From contig VUYV01000125.1 in NCBI GenBank assembly GCA_008711295.1, forward strand, positions 1,962,788 through 2,026,787: DNA of 64,000 nt, given 5' to 3'. A program made the position numbers and the translations under genes. Shown here one piece after another: positions 49,556-63,200 of this stretch. A model generated the notes under the pieces. That model saw only the letters and a list, made by a program, of their open reading frames with translations. It ran no database searches and was not told the DNA's origin. This stretch comes from Anarhynchus alexandrinus (taxonomy: Eukaryota > Chordata > Aves > Charadriiformes > Charadriidae). The first letter of the stretch is position 1, and the number at the start of each line of letters is the position of its first letter.

Positions 49556-50942
49556 GAACAACTTTAAAATTATCATGGGAGAGGTGGGGCCAGTCAATTC
49601 AATTTGTCTTCAGCTGCCTTTTTTTTTCCAGTCACTTTGCTTTGTGTTAAACTAATATAATCACAAAGTACTATAGTAGCCAGATCAACAGACGCGAGCT
49701 ACTGCAAACTCTTTCCAAATGTGTCACATCCCAATGAGTGCTGTAAGTTAAAATTTAAGAAGTTGTATACCCATTTTCCCCCATATGTGGATTCTGAGGT
49801 TTTAATAAATTTGTCTGAACAAAAGCAGCAATTTTATTTAATCTGGTTATATTAGCCTCATATTAGGACCACAGATCTCTACAGCTCCTTCGCATTGACT
49901 GTGGTACATGTACAATGAATAAAAATTTGATGAGCTTTAGGCCATCCTCTTTGCTTCCATTCCCCTCTTCCGTCAACAACTCAACCAATGAGCTAATAGA
50001 AACTTTACTGAGAAACAGAAACCTTCACATAAGTAACTGCCAGTCTGTTGCAGAGGACAGAAACATATGGATAGGCTGGAGAACTGCACGAGGTGCTGAA
50101 AAAAATACCCAGGTGCAGGGAATTGACTGTAGGACAAAAGTGTGTTTGCTATTAAGAAATTTAACTTTTAATATTCAGTATTTGTGACACTTCACTGAGG
50201 TTCAGTGGGAGCCAGTATTAAAATGCATCTAATCACTGGTGTCTACAAAGCAACATATGACTTAAAGGCAAAACTAAATGTGCAAAGGCATAAGCCACAA
50301 ATATTTAGTCTGTTGCCTTTCTTGAATCAGGTAGTTGCTAAAGTTTATAATCCTGCAAGTTTTGTCTGTCAGGAGAGAAACAGATGCAGGAGCTGGCAAC
50401 TCTGATGTGATCCAGTTTATTTACCAAGAGTGTACACAAGATACATGAAAAAAAAAAAAAGATTGTTTCTTCACTTTTCCTTCGCACTGCTCTGCAAGTA
50501 TCTCTGATGCTGTGCCTGGTGCTTCCTTGCTCTTCCCTTTCTGCTTTTTTGCCCGTTGCATTCATAGGCATGAAAACAAAAATCAGAGATTTCTTGTTCA
50601 GATAATGTCCAGCCTCCACACCCCCCTGTGTTATTGGCACATAAACTCCACTCGGCAACACAGTATAGCCTTATGACATACCTGTGTTCTTCATAATGGC
50701 CTCTGTTGTTTAAATTACCGGATTGCACAACAGCAATCAGGTAATTTTAACAGCTTCTTTGCATTTGCACCACACGGAAGATGCCTCTTAGACTGAGCAG
50801 TTTTAGCTATGCTTAAATGAACCAGTAACATCTTCTGTTGCCCATATTTAGCGGCATCTAACAACTATTCACAACAATTATGAAAAAAAGCATTGGGAGT
50901 TGTGTGGGTTCAGGCAAATATACCTGCACTCTTCACCCTGGG

Positions 50943-51008
50943 CCTGATCCAAACCTCACTGAAGTCTATGGAAGTATCCCCACTGATGTCAGTGGGCTTT
51001 GGACCAGG
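50943..51008. repeat. Ancient palindromic repeat, best copy
   Basis: Arms 50,943-50,965 (cctgatccaaacctcactgaagt) and 50,986-51,008 (atgtcagtgggctttggaccagg) are nearly perfect reverse complements with a 20-nt spacer. A further related segment, 'tctcccattgaagtcagtga', follows at about 51,053-51,072. I recall this CCTGATCCAAAGCCCATTGA / TCAATGGGCTTTGGATCAGG vocabulary as widespread in reptile and bird genomes, but cannot name the family with certainty. Confidence 0.7.
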
Positions 51009-51193
51009 ACCAAGGCTACTCCAGCCTTTACTCAGATCTTACTCTGGCAGTTCTCCCATTGAAGTCAGTGAGATTATTCCCTGGTATAATACGGCTCACT
51101 GTCAGGAAGATTTTAATGATATTCAACCTACATTTTCTGTGTCTTCATGTCACCCCATTACTCCTAGTTATGTCTCATTATCTTCTTTTTTCC

Positions 51194-51265
51194 AGGGACC
51201 CAATCCTAACCTCCTTACTCAGGCAAAACTCCCACTGACTTCGATTAAGGAAGCAGGATCTCACT
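51194..51265. repeat. Ancient palindromic repeat copy
   Basis: 'agggacccaatcctaacctc', then 'cttactcaggcaaaactccc', 'actgacttcgatta' and 'gcaggatctcactg'. It shares the GGNCCCAATCCT, ACTCCCACTGACTTC and GCAGGATC blocks with the family and lies 190 bp from the best copy, so the two may be parts of one larger element. Confidence 0.6.
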
Positions 51266-54200
51266 GTTATCTTTACTATTCAGAGGCTGCTGCAATGCCC
51301 CCCCATGATGTCATCATATAGGCAAACCACACATGGTATTTTTGCTTGTAAAGACCACAGTATTGAGCCTATGGTAATACTGAAGAGGAGAGAAAAAAAT
51401 GAAAAGATTTGCTCGTACAATTTCAAGACATACAGCAATATGAATTTTTAAATAACATTTGATCTTATAAAAATATTTTATCATCTTTCCATCAGACGTA
51501 CATCCTCACAGCTATATAAAAATCTGTAGTAAAATTATTGTAAGTAGTTTCTTTGATTAAGAACTCAACATTTGTGGTTTAGAATAGCTTTATAATTTGC
51601 TGTGGACAAGACGGATAGCGTGATACCTCTTTCTCAACAATCATTTATTATGTATAATTTGGCCTTTCTGGATGGTTGGATTGGAACATGTCCTAAATTA
51701 CCAGAAGTTAAATACTTCTTATACATACTAAAAATGGTATTTTGCTATAGAATTGTATTAAGAGCTTGGATTTTATTTAGAATTAAGACATCATATATCT
51801 CTCATGGTCTTCATGCAAATAATTTTTTTCACACTTAGAATTCTGTTAGCTTAAAAGGTTAAACTCAGGTAGTGGAATCTTATTCTTTTCTCCTGTTGGT
51901 ATGTGATGTGCCAGAGAAGCGCGTGCAGAGTCTCTTCCCCTCTGTCTGGTCACTGGTCAAAAGAATACCGAGACAGGGTACCCTACCAAGGCAACCTGGG
52001 TAAGATGGTACCTGCAGCTGGTGGGCTAAAACACTATAGCACGGCAGCGTAGAGCAACGCCAAGCTCAAAATCCCCTGGTCAGGTGTCACAGGTAGTTGT
52101 ACCTTTGCTCGTTTTTAAAGTTCTTGGAACAAGACCCCTCTTTTTGTCTGCGTCTGCAGAGCAATGGGCACCAAATGATGGGGATTTTAGGGTAGTACAG
52201 TAAAACTAATGATAATATTGATAGTAAATGAAAACTAAGCCTAACTAAAAGAAAGAGTGTATGGACAGCACATAACAAATACTCCAAAGTATGTTCCCAT
52301 GCCTGATACCATGTGCTTCACTACTCTCTTCTGGAGAAATAGTACTAATTCCTTCAGCATAGATACATGGGACCTGATTTTTCCAGTTAGGGATATCAGC
52401 TATACCCAAACAGCTATGGTAAACCACTTTTTCTCTATATGCTAGATTTCCCCAGATTTTTATCATATCCTAGTAATTAATCATTGTAGATTTACATGTG
52501 TATTCCCTTTGCTATTAAATTAATCTTTCAGTAACTGCCCAGACATCACATTCATTAAGATTAAAATATAAAACATTATTGCATGCTCTGTGTTCGTTGC
52601 CATTGTCCCTATTTGCCCTACCTGCCCGCTTTAATGTTATGGTGGTTTACAGCAAATGGAGGTCCAGCTCTCAGGTTCAGACCTATTTCTTTAATAAGAT
52701 GAATCAAAACACTCTGATGTTTGTGCAGTTGTGGAATTCTTCAGGAACGCTGCTCTGAAATTCAGCATATTCAGGAGGCGTTTACTCACCACCTGAAGAA
52801 GTTTGCTTCTTTATTCCAGCCCATCTCTTCTTTTCAGATAAGAGGAAGCAGAGATAATTGGGATACAGACATGTATGCTAAAGAATAACCTGAAGACCCC
52901 ATCTGCATTATCACTTTTAGTTCAGACCAGTTTCCTTTCCATGTGTATATACCAATTGCCCTAACTTACCATTCTTCTGTTGGCATCATGAAGCGTGCAA
53001 ATCAGATTCCTTTCACGAAAAGCTAAAGCAAAGGACGCACCCTAAGAGCCCATCCAGTCTGTTTCAATACAGCATTCTGTCCATGGGACCAGACTTCAAT
53101 TAGTCTTAAGTGAAAGCTGCAAAAATACAGTGTGGACATCAGGTCCACAGCACCCATTCTGCTGCTCTGTAGATCTTCATTGCACTGCACTAATGGGGAC
53201 ATACCCTTAGATGCCTATTTCAAAGAGACTGTCCTGTAGTGACTCTTCTACTGTCTCTTTTCCACCCCGTCTCCTTGTATTTAACCTGATCCTTCTTTGA
53301 CCACATACTGATGGTACAGCTTTGTCAATAAAACAAATTAGACAAAAAATCAGCAGACAGGGAGAAATGCTTGTCACCAGCATCCAGACACCTTCTTAGC
53401 TTGTTTACAGAATGACCAAGAAAGAGAATGGGGGTGAAATTCACCCTTCAAGCTTGGATATACTGTTTGAGAAGGGCATTATCACCTTGTTCAGAAACAG
53501 CATCAGTTTGGATGTTGAGCCATCTCTAACACTTAGTTATAACTAGGGAAATTAGACAGTCACGTTAATGCATTGTGCATATATCTGTTAGTTATTGTAG
53601 CTACACTTTTTTGTGTGATACACTGAAAAAATGTCCGGTGAAATTCAGACACGTTTGAAAAGCATCTGATCTTGTGATCAGCATGATATGAGTACTGTTC
53701 TTCTCTGATATTACATGGGTTTCACAGAAAGATAAATGTCGGACTGTCAGCATCTCCTATTTCCATTAACCTTCTTTTCCTCATTAATAACTGACCTAGA
53801 GCAATAAAAGCCACCCATGAATTTCAGCAAATAAACCAGTCCACTTCTCCAGGCCCAGTGCTTTTGGCTGCATTGAACCTTAATAGAGTAAGCAGCAACA
53901 CGCCTGCTGGAAACTATTTACAACTCCACAGACAAGAGCTTTTTACTGCATTTCTTCGGTTTCACCCACTTAGCCCCTCTATGCCTAATATAATAGCCCA
54001 ATCCATGCATACTAAAAATCCTATTAATATTCTGGACCTGGAAAATTAGCCAAAAATCCATAGAAAGATAAGTATAATAGAACACAGATGATTAACACAT
54101 GTATTTAACACAACGGATCCCAATATCAATATCTCCTGTGTATTCTTTCCAATTGAGACCAGCTTTGTAAATCTCGACCGTGAGGTTGTATCTGATGAAA

Positions 54201-55202
54201 CAGTAAAGCTACAGTGAAGAAACAATGCACAAAAGATGTTTGTAATGTAATACGAAAATGGTGTTCAGGATTTTAATACACTGCAATTGACCACACAGAT
54301 TTTTTCTGTGAAAAGGTAATTTGGTATTAAAATTGTGCAGTACTTAAATAATGTAATTTTGATAATGACAGTAAAGTACGATTTCTGTAATGCAAGAGAA
54401 TCATAAACTATTTGTCATTCAAATGAAATATGTAATATGTCTGAATGCTGTCACTATTATACATTTTTGAAAGAATTCTGCCATGAACTATCATTGAATA
54501 CTATTATATTTCAAATATATAAAAAAAAAACTGGTGAAGTCACAATACAAACGTATTGAAATGCCATGTTGCATTTATTTGGGAAATAATGAAACCTGTG
54601 GGAGCAAGTCAAACTTCTTCTTCTAGACAATTTTATTACAGGTTTTTTAAGGAGCTGAACCTTACGAACTCTTTCCCCATGTTAAGTTGAAAACTGAAAC
54701 TGTGATAGGTTTTGACCTTCAAAAGATAAACATTAATTCCCATGAATTCTCAGTTCCCATTGTTTCTTGTGTTGTATCAGGCTTCTGAGACGAAGGAGTT
54801 TAATCCATTGAGGATCTGACCAGAGTGAAATTTCACTAGTAGTAAAAGTGCTACTTTATTTGTGGCATTCCTCCTAAGATTTTTTCGTTGCCGTTTGTGC
54901 AAGAAGCAGCGTTCCACCACTTCTGACAGATCTTAAAGGAATTTAGAGTGAAACAAGCTATCTCAGTAATTTCTGTAAGTTAGTTCAGTTAGGGGGTTTT
55001 TTTGCTATCTAACATTCCTGCCTCTTTTTTCTTTTCCTTGGGGCTCCTTCCTCCTCTCCTGCAGAGGAGAGTTGCACGCTCCTTCTCCAGGAGCAGAGCT
55101 CCATTACCAGCCTCGCGCTGTTTCCACAGTAGGCTCCGTAATCTGGGGCACCGCAAAAGCGCACTTTGATGTTTTAAACTTATGGTGCTTTTCTCTTTAC
55201 AG

Positions 55203-55265
55203 CTGGCAACTGGAGTGGTGCAGATAAGTCTGCACCACATCACGGGGATCTTTGTGTAAACTGAG
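55203..55265 (+). other. Exon-like stretch (63 nt) with strong splice sites
   Basis: A pyrimidine-rich acceptor GTGCTTTTCTCTTTACAG ends at 55,202 and a donor GAG|GTGAGT starts at 55,266. The 63 nt between contain a TAA in one frame and show no protein match. It could be an exon of a non-coding RNA, or simply part of a decayed repeat: the wording 'gtgcagataagtctgcacca' is itself palindromic. Confidence 0.18.
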
Positions 55266-58200
55266 GTGAGTGTCGGATGGATTATGACTTGCGTTGTGCC
55301 CCCTTTGATCTGTGCATAGATTCGCATTTGATCCCTGCGCAACACATTCATGTAGGAAGCAATTCCGTCTCCTTTGTCTAAGGCTGCTAGATACTACATT
55401 GGCCATTCTCTTATGTTTTCTTGAATGTATGTTTGAAATGGAATATATATAATGTTCTCGTGCTGCTATATTTCATTTGCAAAGCTATGTTTTATATACT
55501 GTAAATTTTACTTCTTACCAAAAATACATTATCCTGGAAGCAAACTGAGTCAAGTGTTCTCAATGTGCCTGTAATTCCTTTGCAATTGTGTGAGGTGTGA
55601 AATTCACTTGACTGTTCTTACTGAAAGATCTGAAGGGTGGGAGATAAAAAATTGTTTTACTTCTGCCAAGCAAGCATGAAGAAGTACAGATTATGTATAT
55701 CATTTCTGGAAAGAAGATGGAGGAGTTGTGGTTCCAAAAGACATCCTCAAAAGAAAAAGAAAAGGACCTAAGACAAACATTTTCTTTTTTTCATCGTATA
55801 TGTCATATATGTAAAGAGCGAGGTAACGGTTTATTACATCAAAAGATAACATAAATGGTTGATTGAGCTAAATTAAAGTTTGAAGTAGAAAAAATATGCA
55901 GAATGTCCCTGGTACAAACTTCTTAAAACAAGGGATTTCTCTAACTCATGACAGAAACCAGAAACAAGCCTTTTGGGGACAGGCAAAACGGTCTTTTTGA
56001 TTACTTTATTTAAGGGGATTTAAGATAATTTTTCACTCTGTTTTTGAAAATGACGATCCACTCATAAAAGCGGGCATTAAATTTTACAATAAGAAATTTA
56101 CTCATTAACTAAATGCGGGACTCACAGGAAAATACCTGTGTTGATATTGGTGGTTTGGTATTTTGCCTTCTCCGTCATTACCTTAGCGTGGCACTAGGAG
56201 GCAATCTGCTATTAGAGGTGTCATCCCTCAGACATCAAAGTCTTCGAATATTGTGGTATTTCAGCACCAAATGGCACTGCTCATGAGAAGTTTTTTTGTG
56301 TGTCGAATCCCAGCCTGCATTACCACACTCTCTTAGCTTCTTCCACGTACTTTTCGAAAATGGCAGATTGGTGGTTAAGAATACCTTCCTGAGACTCTGA
56401 CCACGGCTTTAGCCAGTCGTTCCAATTTGTCATACACCAAATATCTAAGTGAGATTCAGTGAAGAGATACTTAGACTGCAGGTCTTGACAGGGCTACGAC
56501 AGCCAAATTGCCTGTGTTGACAGGACGTGTGTGTTTCCAGGTGTGCCCAGAAACAGACCAGCTTAGGAAATCTTAAGAGGTAAAATGTATGGATCTCTCT
56601 CTACTGTGGCCGTGTCTAGGGTAGAAAGCGGCCAAAAAAAGGGTTGAGGCTGAAAATGCGTAGTTTGGATTCAGGTACCAATGGGGCAGCTAGGTAGAGT
56701 TTAAGCTCTTAATGGAAATGAACATACAGAATAATAAAAATGTTAATTGTTCAGAAGAAAGAACATGGACACTCTCACATTGGGCACCAAAATATGTTCA
56801 TTTTTAATTTCTCTTTACCTCGGTTTTCATCCTTGTTATTTTCATAGTTGTTCTTAAAATTGATTAATACTTTTGTGCCTCTAGATGTTGTAAACATATG
56901 AAAATCATAGCCAAACCTAGGAGAAAGTTAATAGTTTTCAAAACAGGGGTCAAAAAAGTGTACTGTACATAACGCTGTGGTCATATATTGAAAAAATGAG
57001 GTGAAATAAATATTCATTAGCTTGTAAATCTATTACATGTTCTAAATCAGCAGGTGGTCTTTAAAAAAAAGTAGCCCAAGTACATGTCCTGCAAGACGGC
57101 ATCAGCACTCATATGGGTAGGAACTAAGGTTTCACAGGCAAGAGTCATGCTGGCTCTTCCTGGCTGTTGAGTGCTTGACTTTGCCACCTTACGTGGTTTT
57201 ATTTTTATAAAAGTTCTTTTGTTGCTGTTTGGGAGCAGATGTGTATTTATGCACTTTGTGATTCCGCAAAGAGTATTTAGAAGTTTTGAAAGATTCGATG
57301 CCTGCCACAGAGGGGCTCTGAGACAGAGCTGGGAACAGGATTTTAAAAACGCTTCCACAAGCATTTACTGAGACAGAAAGTTGAAATTGGCTTGGCTGTG
57401 TTCGTGCTCCTTTTGTTTACTTTTTGTGAATATTTTAGCTAATAGGTTTACTGTTAGGATTGTTTATAGCAACAGCACATTTTAGGCAAATATTTTAAAA
57501 ATTTCATGGATAATATATTTTAGACTGACAAATGTAAATATTTTCACTAGAAATCTAATTATAAGCTTTACTGTTCTCAATGTATCTTTTATTATGTAAT
57601 CATTAAATCAGGAAGTACGTCTATGCACACACGGTTCTACATTTAGTCAGGAACAACTAACTCCTGGGTTAAATAGCAACTACAAAGAGGGCGTTGCAGA
57701 TCACCCACTTGACCCTCAAGAATTCCAGATATTAAGTACTTTCAACAATGTAGGATAAATCCTCAGACCTTTTCATTCCCGTAGATGCTGCCCTTTGCAT
57801 AAGCCAGTCTTACAGTTGTATTTCAAGTGTTGGGATGTGTTGTGATATTGTTAGGTAGATCAAAGGATGCAGGCGAATAGACACTGCACATTTTTCAAAG
57901 AAAACAGAGATTCTTGAATTGGGATCATGATTTCAATTTTCAGTTCTGTTTAAATGTAATTCTTTATCTACAGATTCTCTTGTGGGTTTGAAATCTGATG
58001 TATAATTTTGTCTTGTTTTTTAAAACCTCTCCCTTCACCTTTTAGAAAAGAAATAATAATCATGTTTGTGTCTCTCTAATATAAACATAATTAACATCGG
58101 TGGTATATGGAATTAGTGCTGCCTGTAAGGAAAGAGCTTCACAATTAAATCATAGATTTGCTGCTGTGCAGTTCGAAGACGTGAGCTTTGCTCACAAGAC

Positions 58201-59578
58201 AATGGGTTTATACGCCATATTCCATAGATTCTCATTACATGTCTTGTGTCAGCAAAATTATATTAGGCAATCTCACCACTTGCATCAGCTCATATTAATA
58301 TTATTTGTAAGACAAAATGGTCCTTGATATTATCCCTCCAATCATTATCAGAAGTCATTTTGCTCTAGGATGTTAATATTAAAGTTTATATATGATAACA
58401 TTACTATTTGTTTTAATAATTTCCAATAAAAACAACTACTGTTTTAGTGACTCATTTTATTTTCTTGTATTTCCTGGCAAGTGTTGCATGGCTTTTTAAG
58501 AAACACAAAAACAAGTTGGCTGCAGCTGAGCTGAGAGGCTGATTCCACGGGCTGTGCTTGCTGGAGGCTTCCATTTAAACCAGTGGTCTGGACGGGGCTA
58601 GGTACAGGATGGGCTACCTTTTCCAGCTTCTAAATTATGCTCTCTTGCACTGAAACACCATGAAACAACATTCATTAAGACTTCAAATATAATGGGACAC
58701 TGCTACTCATGAAATAAGAAATAAAAGCAAGCCAGGGAAAGAGAGAAAGACTGGGAAAAAGAGGTGGAATACCATCAGCTCCATCCGGGATGTGCTCAGC
58801 TCGTGAAATGGCAGCTGCTTGGGTGCACCACACCATCATAGACATGCATTACCTACAAAACTATTAAGCAATAACTACATATGTAGAATATGCTGCCAAC
58901 TGAAGTTGGTTTTGGTTGTGGTTATTTTTTTCCTCAAAGAATAATACAGAATAAAGAGCAAGTTTAGATTGCATTTTGGCATAATTAAACATATTTCAGT
59001 TTCAAATTCAAGAACAAATTTTCTGTCTGTGCCTAACCGAAGTTCCCAGTGAATACAATGTGCATGTCTTGCCAGATCATTCCACATTATATAATATCTG
59101 AAATATCGAAGCCTACTTACAAAAAGGAAATCATGGAAAATGTAATTGTGCTTGTGTATTTTGGGAAATACATTAAGTTTTGTAAATAGCTTAAAGAAAA
59201 TTATAAAACCTGGAGCATACAAATGTAGTTCTAATTACTACATCATCAAGGATATTTTAGCAAAAAAACTGAATTTCAGACCTTTGTGAGTGATTTTTGG
59301 CCAGTTTGACATACTTGTTACTGGTCATTGAGATTTAGGACAGTAAACATGTTCACTATTATCTCTTTTCAGGAAGAAGCAAACCGTTCAGACCCCAAAT
59401 TGAGGGCTGTTCTTGCTCTGTTGAGATCTCAAGAAGAATGTGACATCTTCTTCTTTCAACATTTGTATTTCCTTCAGTGCTCTACTTTGGCTAGTCTGGT
59501 TTATATTTCCCCCTAAAATGGACAAATTCTGTAGTCATTTAAATCCATCCAACCCTATCGACCTCAACCATACTCTTA

Positions 59579-59640
59579 TCCTGATTTACAGCCTCATTAG
59601 GATTTTAATGATGTAAATGAAAGTAGAATTTGCTCCTAAA
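59579..59640. repeat. Small copy of ancient palindromic repeat (second type)
   Basis: 'tcctgatttacagcctcatt' followed by 'atgatgtaaatgaaagtaga' and 'atttgctcc' resembles the GATTTACACC...GGTGTAAATGAGAGCAGAATTTGGCCC wording of a related sauropsid palindromic repeat. Weakly preserved. Confidence 0.35.
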
Positions 59641-60159
59641 TCTTCGCTCTAAATTAAAGAGTGTATTCACCTCTCAGTGCAGGATGTGGGAGTACGCGCC
59701 TCAAACAGAGAATACACAGCTAAAACTTGGCAGGCAAGGTCTCGGCTAGAGGGTGGATTTTTTTTTTAATGTTGAGCTCACTTCTTTCCTCAGATAAGCA
59801 GGCGCACATTCCCATGTATCTTGTAAAATCTTTAACAGTTCTACACATGCATGTACAAGTGTAGTGCTGTTTTTACAAGATAGACAACAATTCTTACTCA
59901 CATATCTTTCTGATGAGAGAATCAAGTCATCAGTCTAAATATATTTGGTTTCACTGAAGTTGCAAGACTACAGAAAGCACAGACGTTCACCAGCTCTTGG
60001 AACTTGCCTGGAGTACCTGTGCTACAAAAATAGATCCTCCTGCATCCGCAGTCCAGACCTAAAAATCTGTAAATGGGTGCTGAATGAGAAAGTGTTGGGG
60101 TTATTTTGTTGTTTGGTTTTGTTTGTTTATTTATTAATTTGGAAATCTGAGCCTTACAG

Positions 60160-60215
60160 CCTGATCCAAAGCTCACGGAAGAAAAATTCTCATTAACTTC
60201 AGTGGCCTGAATCAG
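60160..60215. repeat. Ancient palindromic repeat copy
   Basis: cctgatccaaagctcacgga (60,160-60,179) and cttcagtggcctgaatcag (60,197-60,215) are imperfect reverse complements with an 'attctcattaa' centre. The left arm is nearly identical to the left arm of the copy at 50,943. Confidence 0.62.
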
Positions 60216-63200
60216 TTCCTGAAAAGGAAAATACCATGTTTCACTTTCAGTATCTTCTATAAATTCAAGCCAGAAAACCGTTATTGCCTCTAACACACCG
60301 TATATTAAACAGTAGCTACGAAGGACTTGGTAATGACATTACACACATCCCATTGTGTTTAAATGCATTTTACAGCACAAACAGGGAAGGGCCATAAGCA
60401 GCACATTTACTCTGCCCTTATGCCCTTTGTAGCTCCGATATGTGTGTAACTCCTCGCAGAGACCCGCGTTACCTGAAATCATTCTCCTCTCACCCTCAAA
60501 ACTGCAAAGAAGGTACTTGCCAGAACTTGCTCCAGAAGAGTCATTTCCATATAGTCTTCCCTTAAAAATTTTAGAAAAACAGAATGATGGGAGATCGGAA
60601 CGACCCTGGGCAGCTGATCTGATATGCTGAGCCTGGAGGTCATTCAGCCACTGCCATCCAGATGACAATAAATTGTAAACAGTGTCGCATATATAATACA
60701 TCATTAATGGAGAATGACGGTGTGGCCGGTAACACCGGTGCCATGGTTGGGGGTGCTTGACCGGGGACGCAGATTGACAATTGCAGCAAGTTCATTAGAG
60801 CAAGATCAGGCGGCACGTCATATGGACGGGTTTGAATAATTATGCACAAGAGGCAGAAGTTAAGAATTTCTTGCTTATATTAAATTAGGGCTGTTTGGAT
60901 TTGAGTTTATTTTAAAGCACACTGAAGCTTGATTACTTTTAGTAATAGGTGAAGTGCTACAGAGTCAAGAAGCAGAAGAATTTTTAAAGATCTTACATAA
61001 CTCTAGTGATATTTTTAAGCATATTAATTGGCAGGTGCTTCTCACAAATAAGGAGGTGACTTTCTGAAAATATATCTGCCCCTTGAGCATAGCATGGCTT
61101 ATTTTGCAGCTTTTATCACCAACAGAACTCATCAGCTGTAAAAATGAAGAAGGTGGCACTCATTTTTAGAAAGAAGTATCCAGGAGGACGCTTTCCTCCC
61201 CAAAACAAGACAAAGCCGTGAACAGTGCAGATCAGGAAGGGAACACGCTCAAAACTAGGCAATTTTCAAATTCTGCACAAGTGTTCAGTCCACACACCCT
61301 TCCCATGCCCCCCCCCTTCCCCGTCACCCCCAAACCTGTCAGTGATCGCAAGTGCTTGGGACACCCTCGTCTCTTGAAAGCCATCACTGCATCAGCAGAG
61401 GCTGTTCGCACAAGCAAAGTTTGGTCAGCGCATATCCCCTACGAGCGATGCCCCAGCAAGCCCATGGGTGGGCAGTGGCAAGCCCCACGGCTCCACTGCC
61501 CGTGGTCCTCGCAGCTGGAAAAAAAAAAAAGGCAAAAACTGGGAAAAAAAATCAAGTGTTTAATAACAGTGCTGTCAGTAACTGGTTTATATTCATTTTC
61601 TCTCTTTTGCTTGATACAGCTACCCTCACCACCCAGCAGAGAGAAACACTTGGATCACGCTGCACACACGCAGCCGAGCAGGAGGAAGAATCGGATGCTG
61701 TATACCTCACCTTGAGGGTGACAGACAGGGCATTTTACTATAAATGTTTATGCATTAATACGCAGAAACCTGTCTGAGAAGGGTTCTTCTGGATATCTTA
61801 ATTCTGCTGATGCAAAGTGAGAGTGAAATTACAGGTGCCAGTTTGCAATGTAGAATGCTGATAAACAACTTGCCATTTTGCAGTGGCTGGTCACATCTGG
61901 AGCCTTTTGGGATGCAAAAGTACTGGAGGATTATTGCAAAACTTAGAGACACTTATGTTACCATAACTTTTGTTTTTAACCTAAATTTGTAGATTTTTTT
62001 TTCTTTTGGAGGATTTTAGGGGTTATATTATACTTACTTAGCTAACCAGCTAAGTCAGCGGCAAAGCAAAAAGAGAGTCAGACCTATAGCTCTTGTCAGA
62101 AAACTTTTCTAGTTTGACCTTAGACTGAGACAGGCTGGTATAAAACCACGGATCGGTGGATTGCGTTTCATTAATTTCAGCATATTTTAAAACTCCATAA
62201 TCTACAGTCCCCAACTCCGACCCAGCACTCTGACTAAATTAATGGGCAGTGTTCAACACCGTTGTACTGTGTTGAAAAAAACCTGCGTGATAAATTTGAA
62301 TTTTTATTCTTCCACCTTTAAGTTATGATTAAGTACTTCTGTAACATACAAAATCAGCAGATGCACATATAGAGACAGAGGGATGGATCCCCGACACAGA
62401 CCGTGAAGGCTATGGCACTAAGAGTCCCTTGCTCTTGCATGTTGTTATTTTTACAGTTATTCCTGTATGGACTACATTGGTATAACATCCAATTCGATTT
62501 CATGTATCACTGCAGTCTTCTACCATTGTCAAAGCACCCAGTTACTCTCTTGAAAATCCCTGCTGAAATTTGAGAGGCTGTTATGAATTAATCTTTCTTG
62601 ATAGTATTATTTGTCATTTCTATTTTGTTAGCATGTGTACAGAAACACTGAAGGGCTTGAGAAAGGTTTCACTCTTCATGTTTCTAGCACACAGCAGTAT
62701 TTTGAAATCCTTGCAAAATTTCCATCAGGTCACTGTAGTAATAATTATGCATGTATGCAGTTAATGTTCCCTGACTGCTTCTGATCCGCTATGTCTGTTC
62801 CCTTTCTGTGCTCTCCTGTTGAGATCATACAGTCTGAATATAACACACAGCAGACTGGTCAGAACTCCACGCCTTAGCAAATTTGTAAGCCCTGCTTGTG
62901 GAAGAAATATTCCAACCCATACAAAATAAAAACCTAAATGCTAATATGCACAGGTTTGGGGTGGTTTTTTTTTTCCCTAACGTTTAGTATATACTTGTTG
63001 TGTTAGAAATATCTGAAATCGCTTTGATGTATTTTCTGTGATTATCCACAATTTCCTGTTATGTAAGGTATCTCTCAGGAGACTTTATACTCAAGAATAG
63101 GTTGCATTGGGAATTATAACTAAGATCTGGCCCAGTCTGGTTTTTTAGCTCACTGAGCATTACAGTTGTGGAGAGTACTGTATTTTTCCTATACTGTTTA

